A DNA stretch of 54,719 nt, from assembly GCA_902798815.1 (NCBI GenBank), contig CADBYH010000009.1, positions 1 to 54,719 of the forward strand, in the 5' to 3' direction. Within the stretch, counting starts at the first letter, position 1. Each line of letters opens with the position of its first letter. Position numbers and translations under genes: made by a program. Below, one piece after another: positions 7,441 to 15,152 of this stretch. A model generated the notes under the pieces. The model did not search any database. It was given only the letters and a program-made list of their open reading frames with translations, and had not been told where the DNA came from. Source of the stretch: an uncultured Erysipelotrichaceae bacterium (GTDB lineage Bacteria; Bacillota_I; Bacilli_A; RF39; UBA660).

Positions 7441-7965
7441 ATGGATATAAAATGTGTCGTTACAGGATATTTAGATGAAAATTGCTATATTTTAAGCAAA
7501 GACAATAATTGCTTAGTTGTTGATCCAGGAGATGACTACAACAAAATAAAAGAAGCAATTGGAGACAAAAAAGTATTAGGTGTATTAATAACACACTCTC
7601 ATGCAGATCATATAGGAGTATTAAGAAACTTCCTATCAAAAAGAGGAATAAAAATATTTAAAAGAAGTAATTTAGAAGAAAAAGAATACACTATAGGAGA
7701 TTTCAAATTTAAATGTATATACACTCCAGGTCACTCTAAAGACTCAGTTACATTCTACTTTGAAGAAGAAAACTTTATGATTATTGGAGATTTCATTTTC
7801 AAAGAAAGTTTAGGAAGAACTGATTTACCTGGTGGAAGTGATGCAGAAATGAATCAAAGTATCGAAAAAATCTTAAAATACGATGATAGTATTACTTTAT
7901 ATCCTGGTCACTATGAAAAAACAACTTTAGGATACGAAAGAGAAAACAACCATTATTTAAAATGA
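7441..7965 (+). CDS. Metallo-beta-lactamase-fold hydrolase (glyoxalase II-like)
   Basis: A 174-residue single-domain protein with the metal-binding HxHxDH motif THSHADHIG (near residues 51-59). It also has a later histidine in YTPGHSKDS, the aspartate in IIGDFIF and a C-terminal histidine in LYPGHYE, the full ligand set of a dinuclear zinc hydrolase. The short length and NCYIL N-terminus match the YqgX/GloB-like group of Firmicutes, which hydrolyses thioesters such as S-lactoyl-thiols. The true substrate is not shown. AGAGGAAA precedes the ATG, and the gene follows the repeat protein by 14 bases. Confidence 0.85.
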   Translation: MDIKCVVTGYLDENCYILSKDNNCLVVDPGDDYNKIKEAIGDKKVLGVLITHSHADHIGVLRNFLSKRGIKIFKRSNLEEKEYTIGDFKFKCIYTPGHSKDSVTFYFEEENFMIIGDFIFKESLGRTDLPGGSDAEMNQSIEKILKYDDSITLYPGHYEKTTLGYERENNHYLK

Positions 7966-8020
7966 TGGTTTTCTTTTACTCTAAAATATGTTATTATAGT
8001 GTGCTAAAGAGGTGGAACGT

Positions 8021-8323
8021 ATGAAAATATGGACAAAAGTAAAAATAACAGATAAAAATAAAGAAGCAGACCAAATATCAAAAAGTTTCACAAATTATTT
8101 ATATGGATATGGACCAATAACAGATATATGCAGAAAATATAATATATCAGATGCCGATAGAAAAATGTTAGATCAATATACAGCAGACAGAATAGCAGGA
8201 TTATTATTATTATATTTATCAAAAGATTATAAAAGAATTAATGATATTGCAAATAAATATAATGTTGAAGTATCAACAGTAAAAGAAATTATACCAGAAA
8301 TAGAAGGATATATTGATAGATAA
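8021..8323 (+). CDS. Conserved-looking 100-residue protein with possible HTH
   Basis: The start is ATG 8021, with AAAGAGGTGG 6-7 bases upstream; the GTG at 8012 lies inside that ribosome site. The protein is soluble, basic and helical. The last 40 residues (YKRINDIANKYNVEVSTVKEI) look like a helix-turn-helix and the middle (DICRKYNISDADRKMLDQY) like a second similar helical repeat. No family was recognised with confidence. It might be a small DNA-binding protein. It ends in a terminator shared with the convergent 28-residue gene at 8352. Confidence 0.65.
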   Translation: MKIWTKVKITDKNKEADQISKSFTNYLYGYGPITDICRKYNISDADRKMLDQYTADRIAGLLLLYLSKDYKRINDIANKYNVEVSTVKEIIPEIEGYIDR

Positions 8324-8353
8324 AAAAATACAATGAATATCATTGTATTTTTT
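8323..8353. terminator. Bidirectional terminator
   Basis: AATACAATGA (8327-8336), loop ATA, and TCATTGTATT (8340-8349), flanked by A and T runs. It serves the plus-strand gene ending at 8323 and the minus-strand small gene ending at 8352. Confidence 0.85.
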
Positions 8354-8438
8354 ATATAAATAATAGAACACTGAAAAACCCAAAAATCATTGCTATCAGC
8401 ATTATAACAGATACTATTTTAATAATCTTATCATTCAC
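8352..8438 (-). CDS. 28-residue membrane peptide
   Basis: A short frame with a GTG start, preceded by AGGTGA at 6-base spacing on the minus strand. The peptide begins MNDKIIKIVSVI and continues as one hydrophobic segment (MLIAMIFGFFSVLLFI) to its end: a single membrane helix with a short positively charged N-terminus. It is convergent with the 8021 gene and ends in the shared bidirectional terminator, which supports a real transcription unit. Its function is unknown; it could be a small membrane modulator or a toxin-like peptide. The next gene upstream on the other side is spoIIM, divergently oriented. Confidence 0.55.
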   Translation of the reverse strand: MNDKIIKIVSVIMLIAMIFGFFSVLLFI

Positions 8439-8541
8439 TAAGTATCACCTCATAATAATTATAAAATATTTGTGGTAATTTGTAAAATCAAAATAATCAT
8501 ATTTATTATAATGAAACATATTTTTTATTAGGTGATATCCT

Positions 8542-9111
8542 ATGAAAAAAATCATAAAAAGAAATAAAATACTATCTATACTTTTAATCTTAACAATAAT
8601 CTCAGGTTTAATAGGTATATTATTTAATATATTTATAAATGATGAATATAAAGAAATAATAACAAAAAATATAGTTTTATTAGTAAATAATAAATTAATA
8701 GATTATAAAAATTTATTAATTAATAATATATCTATAACACTTATAATCTGGGTACTAGGAATATCAATATTAGGAATTATATTAATTATTCCAATATATC
8801 TATTTAAAGTATTTATCCTATTCTTTGAAGCAATTTCATTATTAATAAACTTAGGTATTAAAAACATATTACTAATATTATTATATCTATTGCCTAATAT
8901 AATTAATACTATAGTATTCTTTATAATATGTTATTATTCAGTAACATATTCTATATATTTAATAAGACATATATTTAGAAATATAAAATATAATATGTAT
9001 ACAATAACTAAAAAATACTTACTAATATTAATAATTTCACTTGGAATAATAACTATATCTACATTATTAGAAATATTTATATTACCAAGATTAAATATAA
9101 TTAAATTTTAA
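8542..9111 (+). CDS. spoIIM: Stage II sporulation protein M
   Basis: 189 residues, about the size of SpoIIM. It has an N-terminal basic stretch, a first membrane segment near residues 12-31, a polar loop, then four further membrane segments (about 67-90, 92-110, 113-140 and 160-180). In sporulating Firmicutes SpoIIM, with SpoIID and SpoIIP, forms the complex that remodels septal peptidoglycan during engulfment. The assignment rests on overall topology, on the SLIxxxxxxWxLGISIxGI-like segment near residue 70 (SITLIIWVLGISILGI), and on location: in Bacillus subtilis spoIIM lies close to xerD and deoB, which are found here about 3 kb away. AGGTGAT precedes the ATG. Confidence 0.8.
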   Translation: MKKIIKRNKILSILLILTIISGLIGILFNIFINDEYKEIITKNIVLLVNNKLIDYKNLLINNISITLIIWVLGISILGIILIIPIYLFKVFILFFEAISLLINLGIKNILLILLYLLPNIINTIVFFIICYYSVTYSIYLIRHIFRNIKYNMYTITKKYLLILIISLGIITISTLLEIFILPRLNIIKF

Positions 9112-9155
9112 AGTGTCAATTTACACTTGATATTTTACAGTTTACGTCCTATAAT
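9111..9155 (+). promoter_or_regulatory. Promoter with overlapping palindromic operator for the 9176 regulator
   Basis: TTGATA (9127-9132) and TATAAT (9150-9155) are spaced by exactly 17 bases and lie 20 bases before the start codon. The palindrome AAGTGT/ACACTT (9111-9116, 9123-9128) overlaps the -35 box. Because the gene encodes an XRE-type DNA-binding protein, autoregulation through this palindrome is a reasonable inference. Confidence 0.7.
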
Positions 9156-9175
9156 TATATTAGGAGGGTAAAAAA

Positions 9176-9943
9176 ATGAAAGAATTGAATAACATATTAA
9201 CAGAGTTAGGCATAAGTAAAGTAAGATTAGCGAAATACTTAGGAGTATCAAGACAAATGTTATACAACTATTTAAGTATTGAAAAAATAGAAGATTGGCC
9301 AAAAGAAAAAGCTGCTAAATTACTAAGTTTATTAAATATAAGTGAAATTGAAGATTTAAAGAAAATTAAAATTACTGGAGAATATATAATAGAAGTAGAA
9401 AATAGATTAAATGATGGAGTAAAAGATACATCAAATAAAGATGTTTTAGCAGATCTAAAAGGATTTAATAAAAAAGAACAAGAATTATTATCTGATATAA
9501 TAAACCTTCTTAAAGAAAAACTATCAAATGATAAAACAAGAGAAACATATAACTCATATGTATATCTATATCATTTTATTCAATCAATGGAAGCAAATGA
9601 TGAATTAAAATATATATTAGCATATATGTCTAAATCATTAGGATTTACTGATCCAATGGAATTTAATTTTAATAAAGAAAAACAATTTATTTTTGAAAGT
9701 ATTTTATTTAGTGCAATAACATTATATAGTAACGGTGGAGCATCAAAAAATAGGTTAGGGGACTCACATAAGAGATTTGTACAAAATATTGAACAAAAGA
9801 AAGAAGAAAAACTATCTCGTACCCAAGAATTAAATACAGTTAAGATTCAAGCATTAAAAGAATTAGGATATACTGAAATAAATGAAGATAACGCTAAAGA
9901 AGTATTTGAAAAAATAGCAGAAATTCAATCAAGAAAAGTTTAA
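9176..9943 (+). CDS. XRE-family DNA-binding protein with helical C-terminal domain
   Basis: 255 residues. The N-terminal 45 residues are a helix-turn-helix, with LGISKVRLAKYLGVSRQMLY as its core. Residues 60-130 are a charged coiled-coil-like linker. Residues 130-255 form a helical domain of unknown family containing a loop rich in Gly and Asn (YSNGGASKNRLG) and a C-terminal EIAEIQSRKV helix. There is no enzyme motif. The strong promoter and overlapping palindrome at 9111-9155 suggest it represses itself. A terminator overlaps its stop codon, so it forms a single-gene unit. It could be a chromosomal regulator or a leftover phage regulator. Confidence 0.75.
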   Translation: MKELNNILTELGISKVRLAKYLGVSRQMLYNYLSIEKIEDWPKEKAAKLLSLLNISEIEDLKKIKITGEYIIEVENRLNDGVKDTSNKDVLADLKGFNKKEQELLSDIINLLKEKLSNDKTRETYNSYVYLYHFIQSMEANDELKYILAYMSKSLGFTDPMEFNFNKEKQFIFESILFSAITLYSNGGASKNRLGDSHKRFVQNIEQKKEEKLSRTQELNTVKIQALKELGYTEINEDNAKEVFEKIAEIQSRKV

Positions 9944-9959
9944 TTTTCTTGATTTTTTT
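9929..9959 (+). terminator. Terminator of the 9176 regulator
   Basis: TCAAGAAAA (9929-9937) and TTTTCTTGA (9944-9952) around a 6-base loop, then a T tract. The 5' arm lies in the last codons of the gene. Confidence 0.85.
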
Positions 9960-10628
9960 ATAAAAACTAGAGTAGGTATATAATATAAGAAACAGCAAAA
10001 ATAAAAGTAAATTATGATAAATAAACAATTTGAATAATAATTAGATATATTATTTTTAATCCTTCAACAACATATAATAAATAATTAATTAATTAAAAAT
10101 AATCATATAAATATTAAATACAAATTAAAAAACAACAGATATAATTAAATAAGAAGACTGGTATATAATGTTGAAAACCAAGAAAAATACACTTCTTCTA
10201 CTAATTCTTCTCTATATATAGAACTTCCTATAATTGATATTATGTTAACTTCTATATGAAAATTATATATAAATAACTCCCCTATATCAAAAAAATATAA
10301 ATATAATAAGATAATACTCTATTTATAACAAATATATTGGTAAGTAATAATTAAAAATAAATCAATTTAAAAACTTTTATTAATAATTATATTATTTGTA
10401 TTTAAAATTATTCTATATTACTATCTACTACAATATATCTATATATTATATATAAAATGTAATATAGTAAAACTAGATATAAGTGATAATACAATGTATC
10501 ACCTATTCTCCTTAAAATAGAGCATTAATTTTAAGCGATTTAGAATAAATAAGACGTACAATTATCCATCTAATTTTCTTAGAATTAACATGCAATTTTA
10601 AGCAAATTAAATATATATAAGAAAAGAA
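9960..10628. other. Gene-poor AT-rich stretch between convergent genes
   Basis: About 670 bases with no convincing gene. Features seen: GTGATA/TATCAC inverted repeat at 10483-10502; AATTTTAAGCGATTTA (10527-10542) and AATTTTAAGCAAATTA (10594-10609), with a third relative at 10681-10697. A possible 28-codon minus-strand frame lies at 10408-10494 (TTG start, AGGTGA 4 bases upstream, hydrophobic product). The stretch needs no promoters for its neighbours, since both end into it, so its length is unusual in such compact DNA. It may be decayed sequence or hold a small RNA. Confidence 0.4.
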
Positions 10629-10668
10629 GCAAAAAGTAAGGTAATAACACAACATTATTACCTTACTT
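10629..10668 (-). terminator. Long perfect terminator of the 10700 gene
   Basis: A 14-bp perfect stem: AAGTAAGGTAATAA (10634-10647) with TTATTACCTTACTT (10655-10668) and a 7-base loop. The minus strand continues into TTTTT. Confidence 0.85.
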
Positions 10669-10699
10669 ATATTTATGACAGATTTTAAGTAAATTTACC

Positions 10700-11671
10700 C
10701 TACTTTTCATATATGATAGGGGAAGCATTACTTTTTTTATAAACTAATACAGCATCTTTAATATCATCATCTTTTTTTCTTAAACCAACAATTCCAGTAA
10801 AATTAATTAATTCAGGATTATATTTTTTAAATAAATAAAAAGTCTTTTCAAGATCATAAATCTCAGACCATGAAATATCATACTCAGTATCAATTTTTGT
10901 TTTATAGAGATATGATATTAATAACTTACCATTATTATTTAAATAGTCATCATATCGATCAACTAATTCTCTCATTTTAGAAGTAGGGTAATACATCGCA
11001 ATATTAGAAAACCATATATTATCAAACTTTCTATTAAACATATAATGAAAAAAATCATCATTAATAAACTCTGGTTTTATCATTTTAATTACATTCTTAA
11101 GCTTCAAATAACTATTTTCATCACACATATATAAATTAGATGCATCCACTTCCCTATTATCACCTTCATCATTAGAAAATATCTCGTTTCTAACTCTTTC
11201 TAAATCATGATTATTAAATAATTCATCCCAAAACAAATATGATTCATAATCAAGTAATCTTAAATCACTTTTTAACATATCAAATAAATCTAATGAAAAA
11301 ACATCTCTATTATCATCAAAAGTAGTAGGAAATTCCTTATACCTAAAAAATCTTTTAAATTCATCTAAATTAAAATTTAGTATACCTGCAGTCTTTAAAT
11401 AATAATAAAATTTAGTATATGGATTAACGTCTAATATAGTAATATCTTTACATCCCTTTAAAACTGCATTTAAAGCCTGATCAGCACTAGAGCCAGTAGT
11501 AAGAAGGGATTTACCTTCTAAATCAAAAAAATCAATATAACCAGCAATATTCTCTGTTGTAAAGGGATATAATCTACCAAACACTATTAAAAGATCCTTA
11601 AAACTATCTTTATCATATATACCAGAACATCTATTACTAGCTTGATAAAGTAATTTCTCAAAATTTTCCAT
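10700..11671 (-). CDS. Protein with a SAM-methyltransferase-like (Rossmann) fold
   Basis: 323 residues. Residues 45-95 resemble the nucleotide-binding part of class I SAM-dependent enzymes: LEGKSLLTTGSSADQALNAV (motif I position, GSSADQ in place of the usual GxGxG) followed by ITILDVNPYTKFYY with the acidic residue at the end of strand 2. A later strand DNIWFSNIAMYYP fits motif IV-V, followed by NNNGKLLISYLY. The pattern recalls DUF3419/BtaA-like aminocarboxypropyl transferases, but the substrate is unknown. AGAGGGG precedes the ATG. It has its own terminator at 10634-10668 and lies 63 bases after deoB, behind a terminator and a TGCTATAAT -10 box, so it is likely transcribed separately. Confidence 0.6.
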   Translation of the reverse strand: MENFEKLLYQASNRCSGIYDKDSFKDLLIVFGRLYPFTTENIAGYIDFFDLEGKSLLTTGSSADQALNAVLKGCKDITILDVNPYTKFYYYLKTAGILNFNLDEFKRFFRYKEFPTTFDDNRDVFSLDLFDMLKSDLRLLDYESYLFWDELFNNHDLERVRNEIFSNDEGDNREVDASNLYMCDENSYLKLKNVIKMIKPEFINDDFFHYMFNRKFDNIWFSNIAMYYPTSKMRELVDRYDDYLNNNGKLLISYLYKTKIDTEYDISWSEIYDLEKTFYLFKKYNPELINFTGIVGLRKKDDDIKDAVLVYKKSNASPIIYEK

Positions 11672-11710
11672 ATACTTCCCCTCTTCTTAAATATCTACAT
11701 ATTATAGCAC

Positions 11711-11736
11711 AAAAATAAAAACTCCAAAAGGAGTTT
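11711..11736 (-). terminator. Terminator after deoB
   Basis: AAACTCC (11719-11725), loop AAAA, GGAGTTT (11730-11736). On the minus strand it is followed by TTATTTTTG. It closes the xerD-deoB unit. Confidence 0.85.
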
Positions 11737-12901
11737 AATTTAATTCATCTAAAATACTAGTTCCAATCTCAGGTGCATCTATATCAAAATTATCAGCAAT
11801 AGTTGCTCCTATATTAGCAAAAGTCTCAAATACAGGTAATCTACAAGGTTCTTTAAAATTTCTACTATATATAATTACAGGAACATTTTCTCTAGTATGA
11901 TCATTACCATTAAATGTAGGATCATTACCATGATCAGCTGTAATAATAAGTAAATCATCTAAATCCAATTTATTAAGAATAATAGCTAAATCTACATCTA
12001 ATTCTTCAATAGCTTGACCATATCCTAATACATCTCTTCTATGTCCATATAAGCTATCAAAATCTGATAAATTAACCATACATAAACCAGTAAAATTCTT
12101 ATCTATAATATCTATAAGTTTATTAATAACTTCATTATTATTAGAAGCCTTAATAGTTTTATTAATTCCATCACCATCAAATATATCATTAATTTTACCA
12201 ATACCTATAACATTATAATTATTCTCAACCAAACTATTAAGAATAGTCTTTCTAGGAGGTTTAACAGCAAAATCTTTACGTCCAGAATTAACAAACTTGT
12301 ATTTACCAGGATTACCAGTAAAAGGTCTAGCAATAATTCTTGCAATATTACAATTAAGTTTAATAGTTAATTCTCTTATTTTTTCACAATATTCATGTAA
12401 TGTAGAAATTGGAATACAATCTTCATGAGCAGCAACTTGTAAATCAGAATCAGCAGAAGTATAAATTATTAAAGACCCATAATTGACTTGACGCTCTCCT
12501 AATTCTTGAATAATCTTATCATCTTGACAACAAGAATTACCAATTACACTTCTTCCAGTCACTTCTTCAATTCCAGATAAAATATCATAAGTAAAACCAT
12601 CATTAAAAGTTCTAAAAGGGAAATCATTTTTTAAACCAACAATCTCATAATGTCCATTTAAAGAGTCTTTTCCAGCATTAGTTGGTTTAGCAATTGTATA
12701 ATATGCTTCAACTTCATCATTTTCAGACATATTTAAAGTATCAATAAAACCTATTTTTTTCAAATTAGGAATAAATAAATCATTACTCTCTAAAATATGT
12801 CCTAATGTGTTAGCACCATTATCTTTAAAATTAATCGCATCTACTGCTTCCCCTACTCCTAAAGAATCAAGTACTAATAAAAATATACGTTTAAATTTCA
12901 T
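11735..12901 (-). CDS. deoB: Phosphopentomutase
   Basis: 388 residues, the usual size. The enzyme interconverts (deoxy)ribose 1-phosphate and 5-phosphate in nucleoside salvage. Alkaline-phosphatase-superfamily metal sites are visible: LVLDSLGVGEA at the N-terminus, GANTLGHI, TSADSDLQVAAHE near residue 150, and ITADHGNDPTF plus GNDHTRENVP near residues 320-335. The gene follows xerD by 12 bases on the same strand; the xerD-deoB order is the ripX-drm arrangement of Bacillus. The purine nucleoside phosphorylase that usually follows is missing here. AAGGAGATG precedes the ATG. Confidence 0.95.
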   Translation of the reverse strand: MKFKRIFLLVLDSLGVGEAVDAINFKDNGANTLGHILESNDLFIPNLKKIGFIDTLNMSENDEVEAYYTIAKPTNAGKDSLNGHYEIVGLKNDFPFRTFNDGFTYDILSGIEEVTGRSVIGNSCCQDDKIIQELGERQVNYGSLIIYTSADSDLQVAAHEDCIPISTLHEYCEKIRELTIKLNCNIARIIARPFTGNPGKYKFVNSGRKDFAVKPPRKTILNSLVENNYNVIGIGKINDIFDGDGINKTIKASNNNEVINKLIDIIDKNFTGLCMVNLSDFDSLYGHRRDVLGYGQAIEELDVDLAIILNKLDLDDLLIITADHGNDPTFNGNDHTRENVPVIIYSRNFKEPCRLPVFETFANIGATIADNFDIDAPEIGTSILDELN

Positions 12902-12913
12902 AAATACATCTCC

Positions 12914-13801
12914 TTATTTTTCACTTCTAGGATGATAATTATAATAGTCATCAATCACTTTATCATTAGAAACCTCAGTATATATCTTAGTAGTAGATAT
13001 ATCAGAATGCCCTAACATTTCTTGAACACTTCTAAGATCAGCTCCCCTATTAACTAAATGAGTCGCAAAAGAATGTCTCAAAGTATGAGGAGAAACATTA
13101 GGATTAAGATTTTTTTCCTTTAATAATTTCTTAAGTATTTTAAAAAATCCTTGTCTAGTTATACCATTACCATGATTATTAATAAATAACTTACTACAAG
13201 ACTTATCCTTTAATAAAGAATTTCTAACATTTAAATATTCTTTTAAATAATAAATAGAAAACTCTCCTAAAGGAACTTCTCTTTCTTTACTACCCTTACC
13301 AAGTATTCTAATATAACAATTTATTATATCAATGTCATTGATCTCCAAGTTAATAACTTCACTAACTCGTAAACCACAACCATACATCAATTCTAACATA
13401 GCCTTATTACGGTAGTCAAATGGACTATCTAATTTAATATCAAGTAATAAATCAATATCTTCTACACTTAAATACTTAGGTAATACCTTTTTTAATTTTG
13501 GTCTTTCAATAAACTCAGATACATCAGTTGATACAATACCTTCTTTTAATAAATATTTATGAAAATTCTTAATAACAGTTAAATTATGCGCAACAGTGCT
13601 TGCTTTTTCCTCGTTTCTACATTTAAGAAACTCTTTAATATCATCACTCTTAATATCATTAACAGAATATATATTATTATTACTTAAATATTCTTTATAT
13701 ATATCCAAATCATTCTGATAAGATAATTTTGTTTTATCAGATAAACCCTTTTCAAATACACAATAATTTAAAAAATCTAATATTGAATCATTAACTAACA
13801 T
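12914..13801 (-). CDS. xerD: Tyrosine site-specific recombinase XerD-like
   Basis: 295 residues counted from the ATG that follows AGGTGAATT; the GTG three codons upstream lies in the ribosome site. Residues 5-90 are a SAM-like N-terminal DNA-binding domain. The catalytic domain shows the first arginine in GCGLRVSEVINL, the lysine-bearing hairpin GKGSKEREVPL, HTLRHSFATHL, GHSDISTTKIY with the C-terminal nucleophile Tyr, and the closing EVSNDKVIDDYY tail. The length and linkage to deoB indicate the housekeeping chromosome-dimer recombinase and not a phage integrase. XerD and XerC cannot be fully separated by eye; context favours XerD. Confidence 0.9.
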   Translation of the reverse strand: MLVNDSILDFLNYCVFEKGLSDKTKLSYQNDLDIYKEYLSNNNIYSVNDIKSDDIKEFLKCRNEEKASTVAHNLTVIKNFHKYLLKEGIVSTDVSEFIERPKLKKVLPKYLSVEDIDLLLDIKLDSPFDYRNKAMLELMYGCGLRVSEVINLEINDIDIINCYIRILGKGSKEREVPLGEFSIYYLKEYLNVRNSLLKDKSCSKLFINNHGNGITRQGFFKILKKLLKEKNLNPNVSPHTLRHSFATHLVNRGADLRSVQEMLGHSDISTTKIYTEVSNDKVIDDYYNYHPRSEK

Positions 13802-13860
13802 ATAATTCACCTATAATAAGTATAACACAAAATTTTATAAATATTTATCTTTAATAAGGT

Positions 13861-13890
13861 ATAATCTACTATTTAGTAGATTATTTTTTT
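13861..13890 (+). terminator. Terminator-like hairpin in the rarA leader
   Basis: ATAATCTAC (13861-13869), loop TATTTA, GTAGATTAT (13876-13884), then six T. It lies in the divergent space between xerD and rarA, about 30 bases before the rarA start, with no plus-strand gene upstream. It could be an attenuator of rarA or the end of a short transcript. Confidence 0.5.
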
Positions 13891-13921
13891 ATGATTTGAT
13901 ACAATTTAATTGGTGATATAT

Positions 13922-15139
13922 ATGGAAAAACCCTTAGCACTTAAATTGGCACCTAAAAAATTAGATGAAGTAATCGGACAAAGTCATTTAGTAGGAAAAG
14001 ATAAAATATTAACTAATTTAGTAAAAAGCAAAAAATTATTTTCAATGATTTTATATGGAAATCCAGGTATAGGAAAAACATCAATCGCAAATGCTATTGT
14101 AAATGAATTGAATTTAAGATATAGGTTTTTAAATGCAACAATTAATACTAAAAAAGATTTAGATATAGTTATAGAAGAAGCTAAAATGTATGATGGAATA
14201 ATCCTTATTATGGATGAAATACATAGATTAAATAAAGATAAACAAGATATCTTATTACCTCAATTAGAAAGTGGATTAATAACACTAATAGGAATGACTA
14301 CATCAAATCCATATCATTCCATTAATCCAGCAATAAGAAGTAGATGTCAATTATTTGAACTAAAACCACTAGAAGAAAAAGATATTATCAAAGGTATTAA
14401 AAAGGCCATTAAAACGCCATATTTAGAGAATATTGATATAGATGACAAAAGTATCAAGCAGATTGCAAAACTCTCTGGAAATGACCTAAGATATGCTTAT
14501 AATCTATTAGAAGTAGCATACTATGCAAATAATAAGAAAATAACAGAAGAAACTATAAAAAAAATAAATTCAAAACCAGTATTCTTTTCAGATAAAAATG
14601 GTGATGGACATTATGATGTATTAAGTGGATTACAAAAATCAATAAGAGGAAGTGATGTAGATGCTTCTCTTCATTATGCAGCAAGATTGGTAATAGAAGG
14701 AGATTTAGATTCACTATTTAGAAGACTATCAGTAATAGCCTATGAAGATATTGGTTTAGCAAACCCAAATATATATCCAAGACTAGAAGCAGCAATAAAC
14801 GCTGCAGAAAGAGTCGGACTACCAGAAGCAAGAATACCAATAGGAACAATAGTAACAGAAATGGCACTATCACCAAAAAGTAATACAGCACATATTGCCT
14901 TTGATGAAGCACTAAAAGATATAGAAGAAGGAAATGTAGGAAAAATACCAAATCATATAAAAACAGACTCCAAAGACTATAAATACCCACATAACTATAA
15001 AGGAGCATACGTAGTACAACAATATCTACCAGATAAACTTAAAAACAAAAAGTATTACCAACCAAAAGATATAGGATATGAAAAAAGCATAAAAGAAATA
15101 TATGAAAGATTAGAACAAATAAAAAGAAATAGTAACTAA
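13922..15139 (+). CDS. rarA: Replication-associated recombination protein A (AAA+ ATPase)
   Basis: 405 residues from the ATG that follows TTGGTGAT. RarA/MgsA is a clamp-loader-like ATPase that acts at stalled replication forks. Visible motifs: DEVIGQSHLVG near the N-terminus, Walker A GNPGIGKTS (about residue 47), Walker B IILIMDEIHR, sensor 1 GMTTSNP, an arginine finger in AIRSRCQLFEL, and the C-terminal tetramerisation domain with AYEDIGLANP and MALSPKSNTAH. It is transcribed opposite to xerD and converges with holA, sharing a bidirectional terminator. The assignment is firm. Confidence 0.95.
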   Translation: MEKPLALKLAPKKLDEVIGQSHLVGKDKILTNLVKSKKLFSMILYGNPGIGKTSIANAIVNELNLRYRFLNATINTKKDLDIVIEEAKMYDGIILIMDEIHRLNKDKQDILLPQLESGLITLIGMTTSNPYHSINPAIRSRCQLFELKPLEEKDIIKGIKKAIKTPYLENIDIDDKSIKQIAKLSGNDLRYAYNLLEVAYYANNKKITEETIKKINSKPVFFSDKNGDGHYDVLSGLQKSIRGSDVDASLHYAARLVIEGDLDSLFRRLSVIAYEDIGLANPNIYPRLEAAINAAERVGLPEARIPIGTIVTEMALSPKSNTAHIAFDEALKDIEEGNVGKIPNHIKTDSKDYKYPHNYKGAYVVQQYLPDKLKNKKYYQPKDIGYEKSIKEIYERLEQIKRNSN

Positions 15140-15152
15140 CTATTTCTTTTTT
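15121..15152. terminator. Bidirectional terminator between rarA and holA
   Basis: AAAAGAAATAGT (15122-15133) and ACTATTTCTTTT (15139-15150) around the loop AACTA. T tracts follow on both strands. Confidence 0.85.

Noticed and set aside
10168-10221. 17-codon plus-strand frame in the gene-poor stretch
   Set aside because: Too short, no ribosome site, no terminator behind it.
10408-10494. 28-codon minus-strand hydrophobic frame with TTG start
   Set aside because: AGGTGA is only 4 bases from the start and no promoter or terminator was found; kept only as a note in the gene-poor stretch.
12914-13801. XerD-like recombinase as a phage integrase
   Set aside because: Length, motif spacing and linkage to deoB indicate the housekeeping recombinase; no attachment-site duplication was seen.
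13910-13921. Upstream TTG/GTG starts for rarA and many other genes
   Set aside because: In this genome the ribosome site AGGTGAT itself contains an in-frame GTG or TTG; the ATG at proper distance was preferred in each case.
14718-15008. Leu/Val-rich minus-strand frame inside rarA
   Set aside because: Antisense shadow of a clearly recognised gene; the bias comes from the codons of the sense strand.
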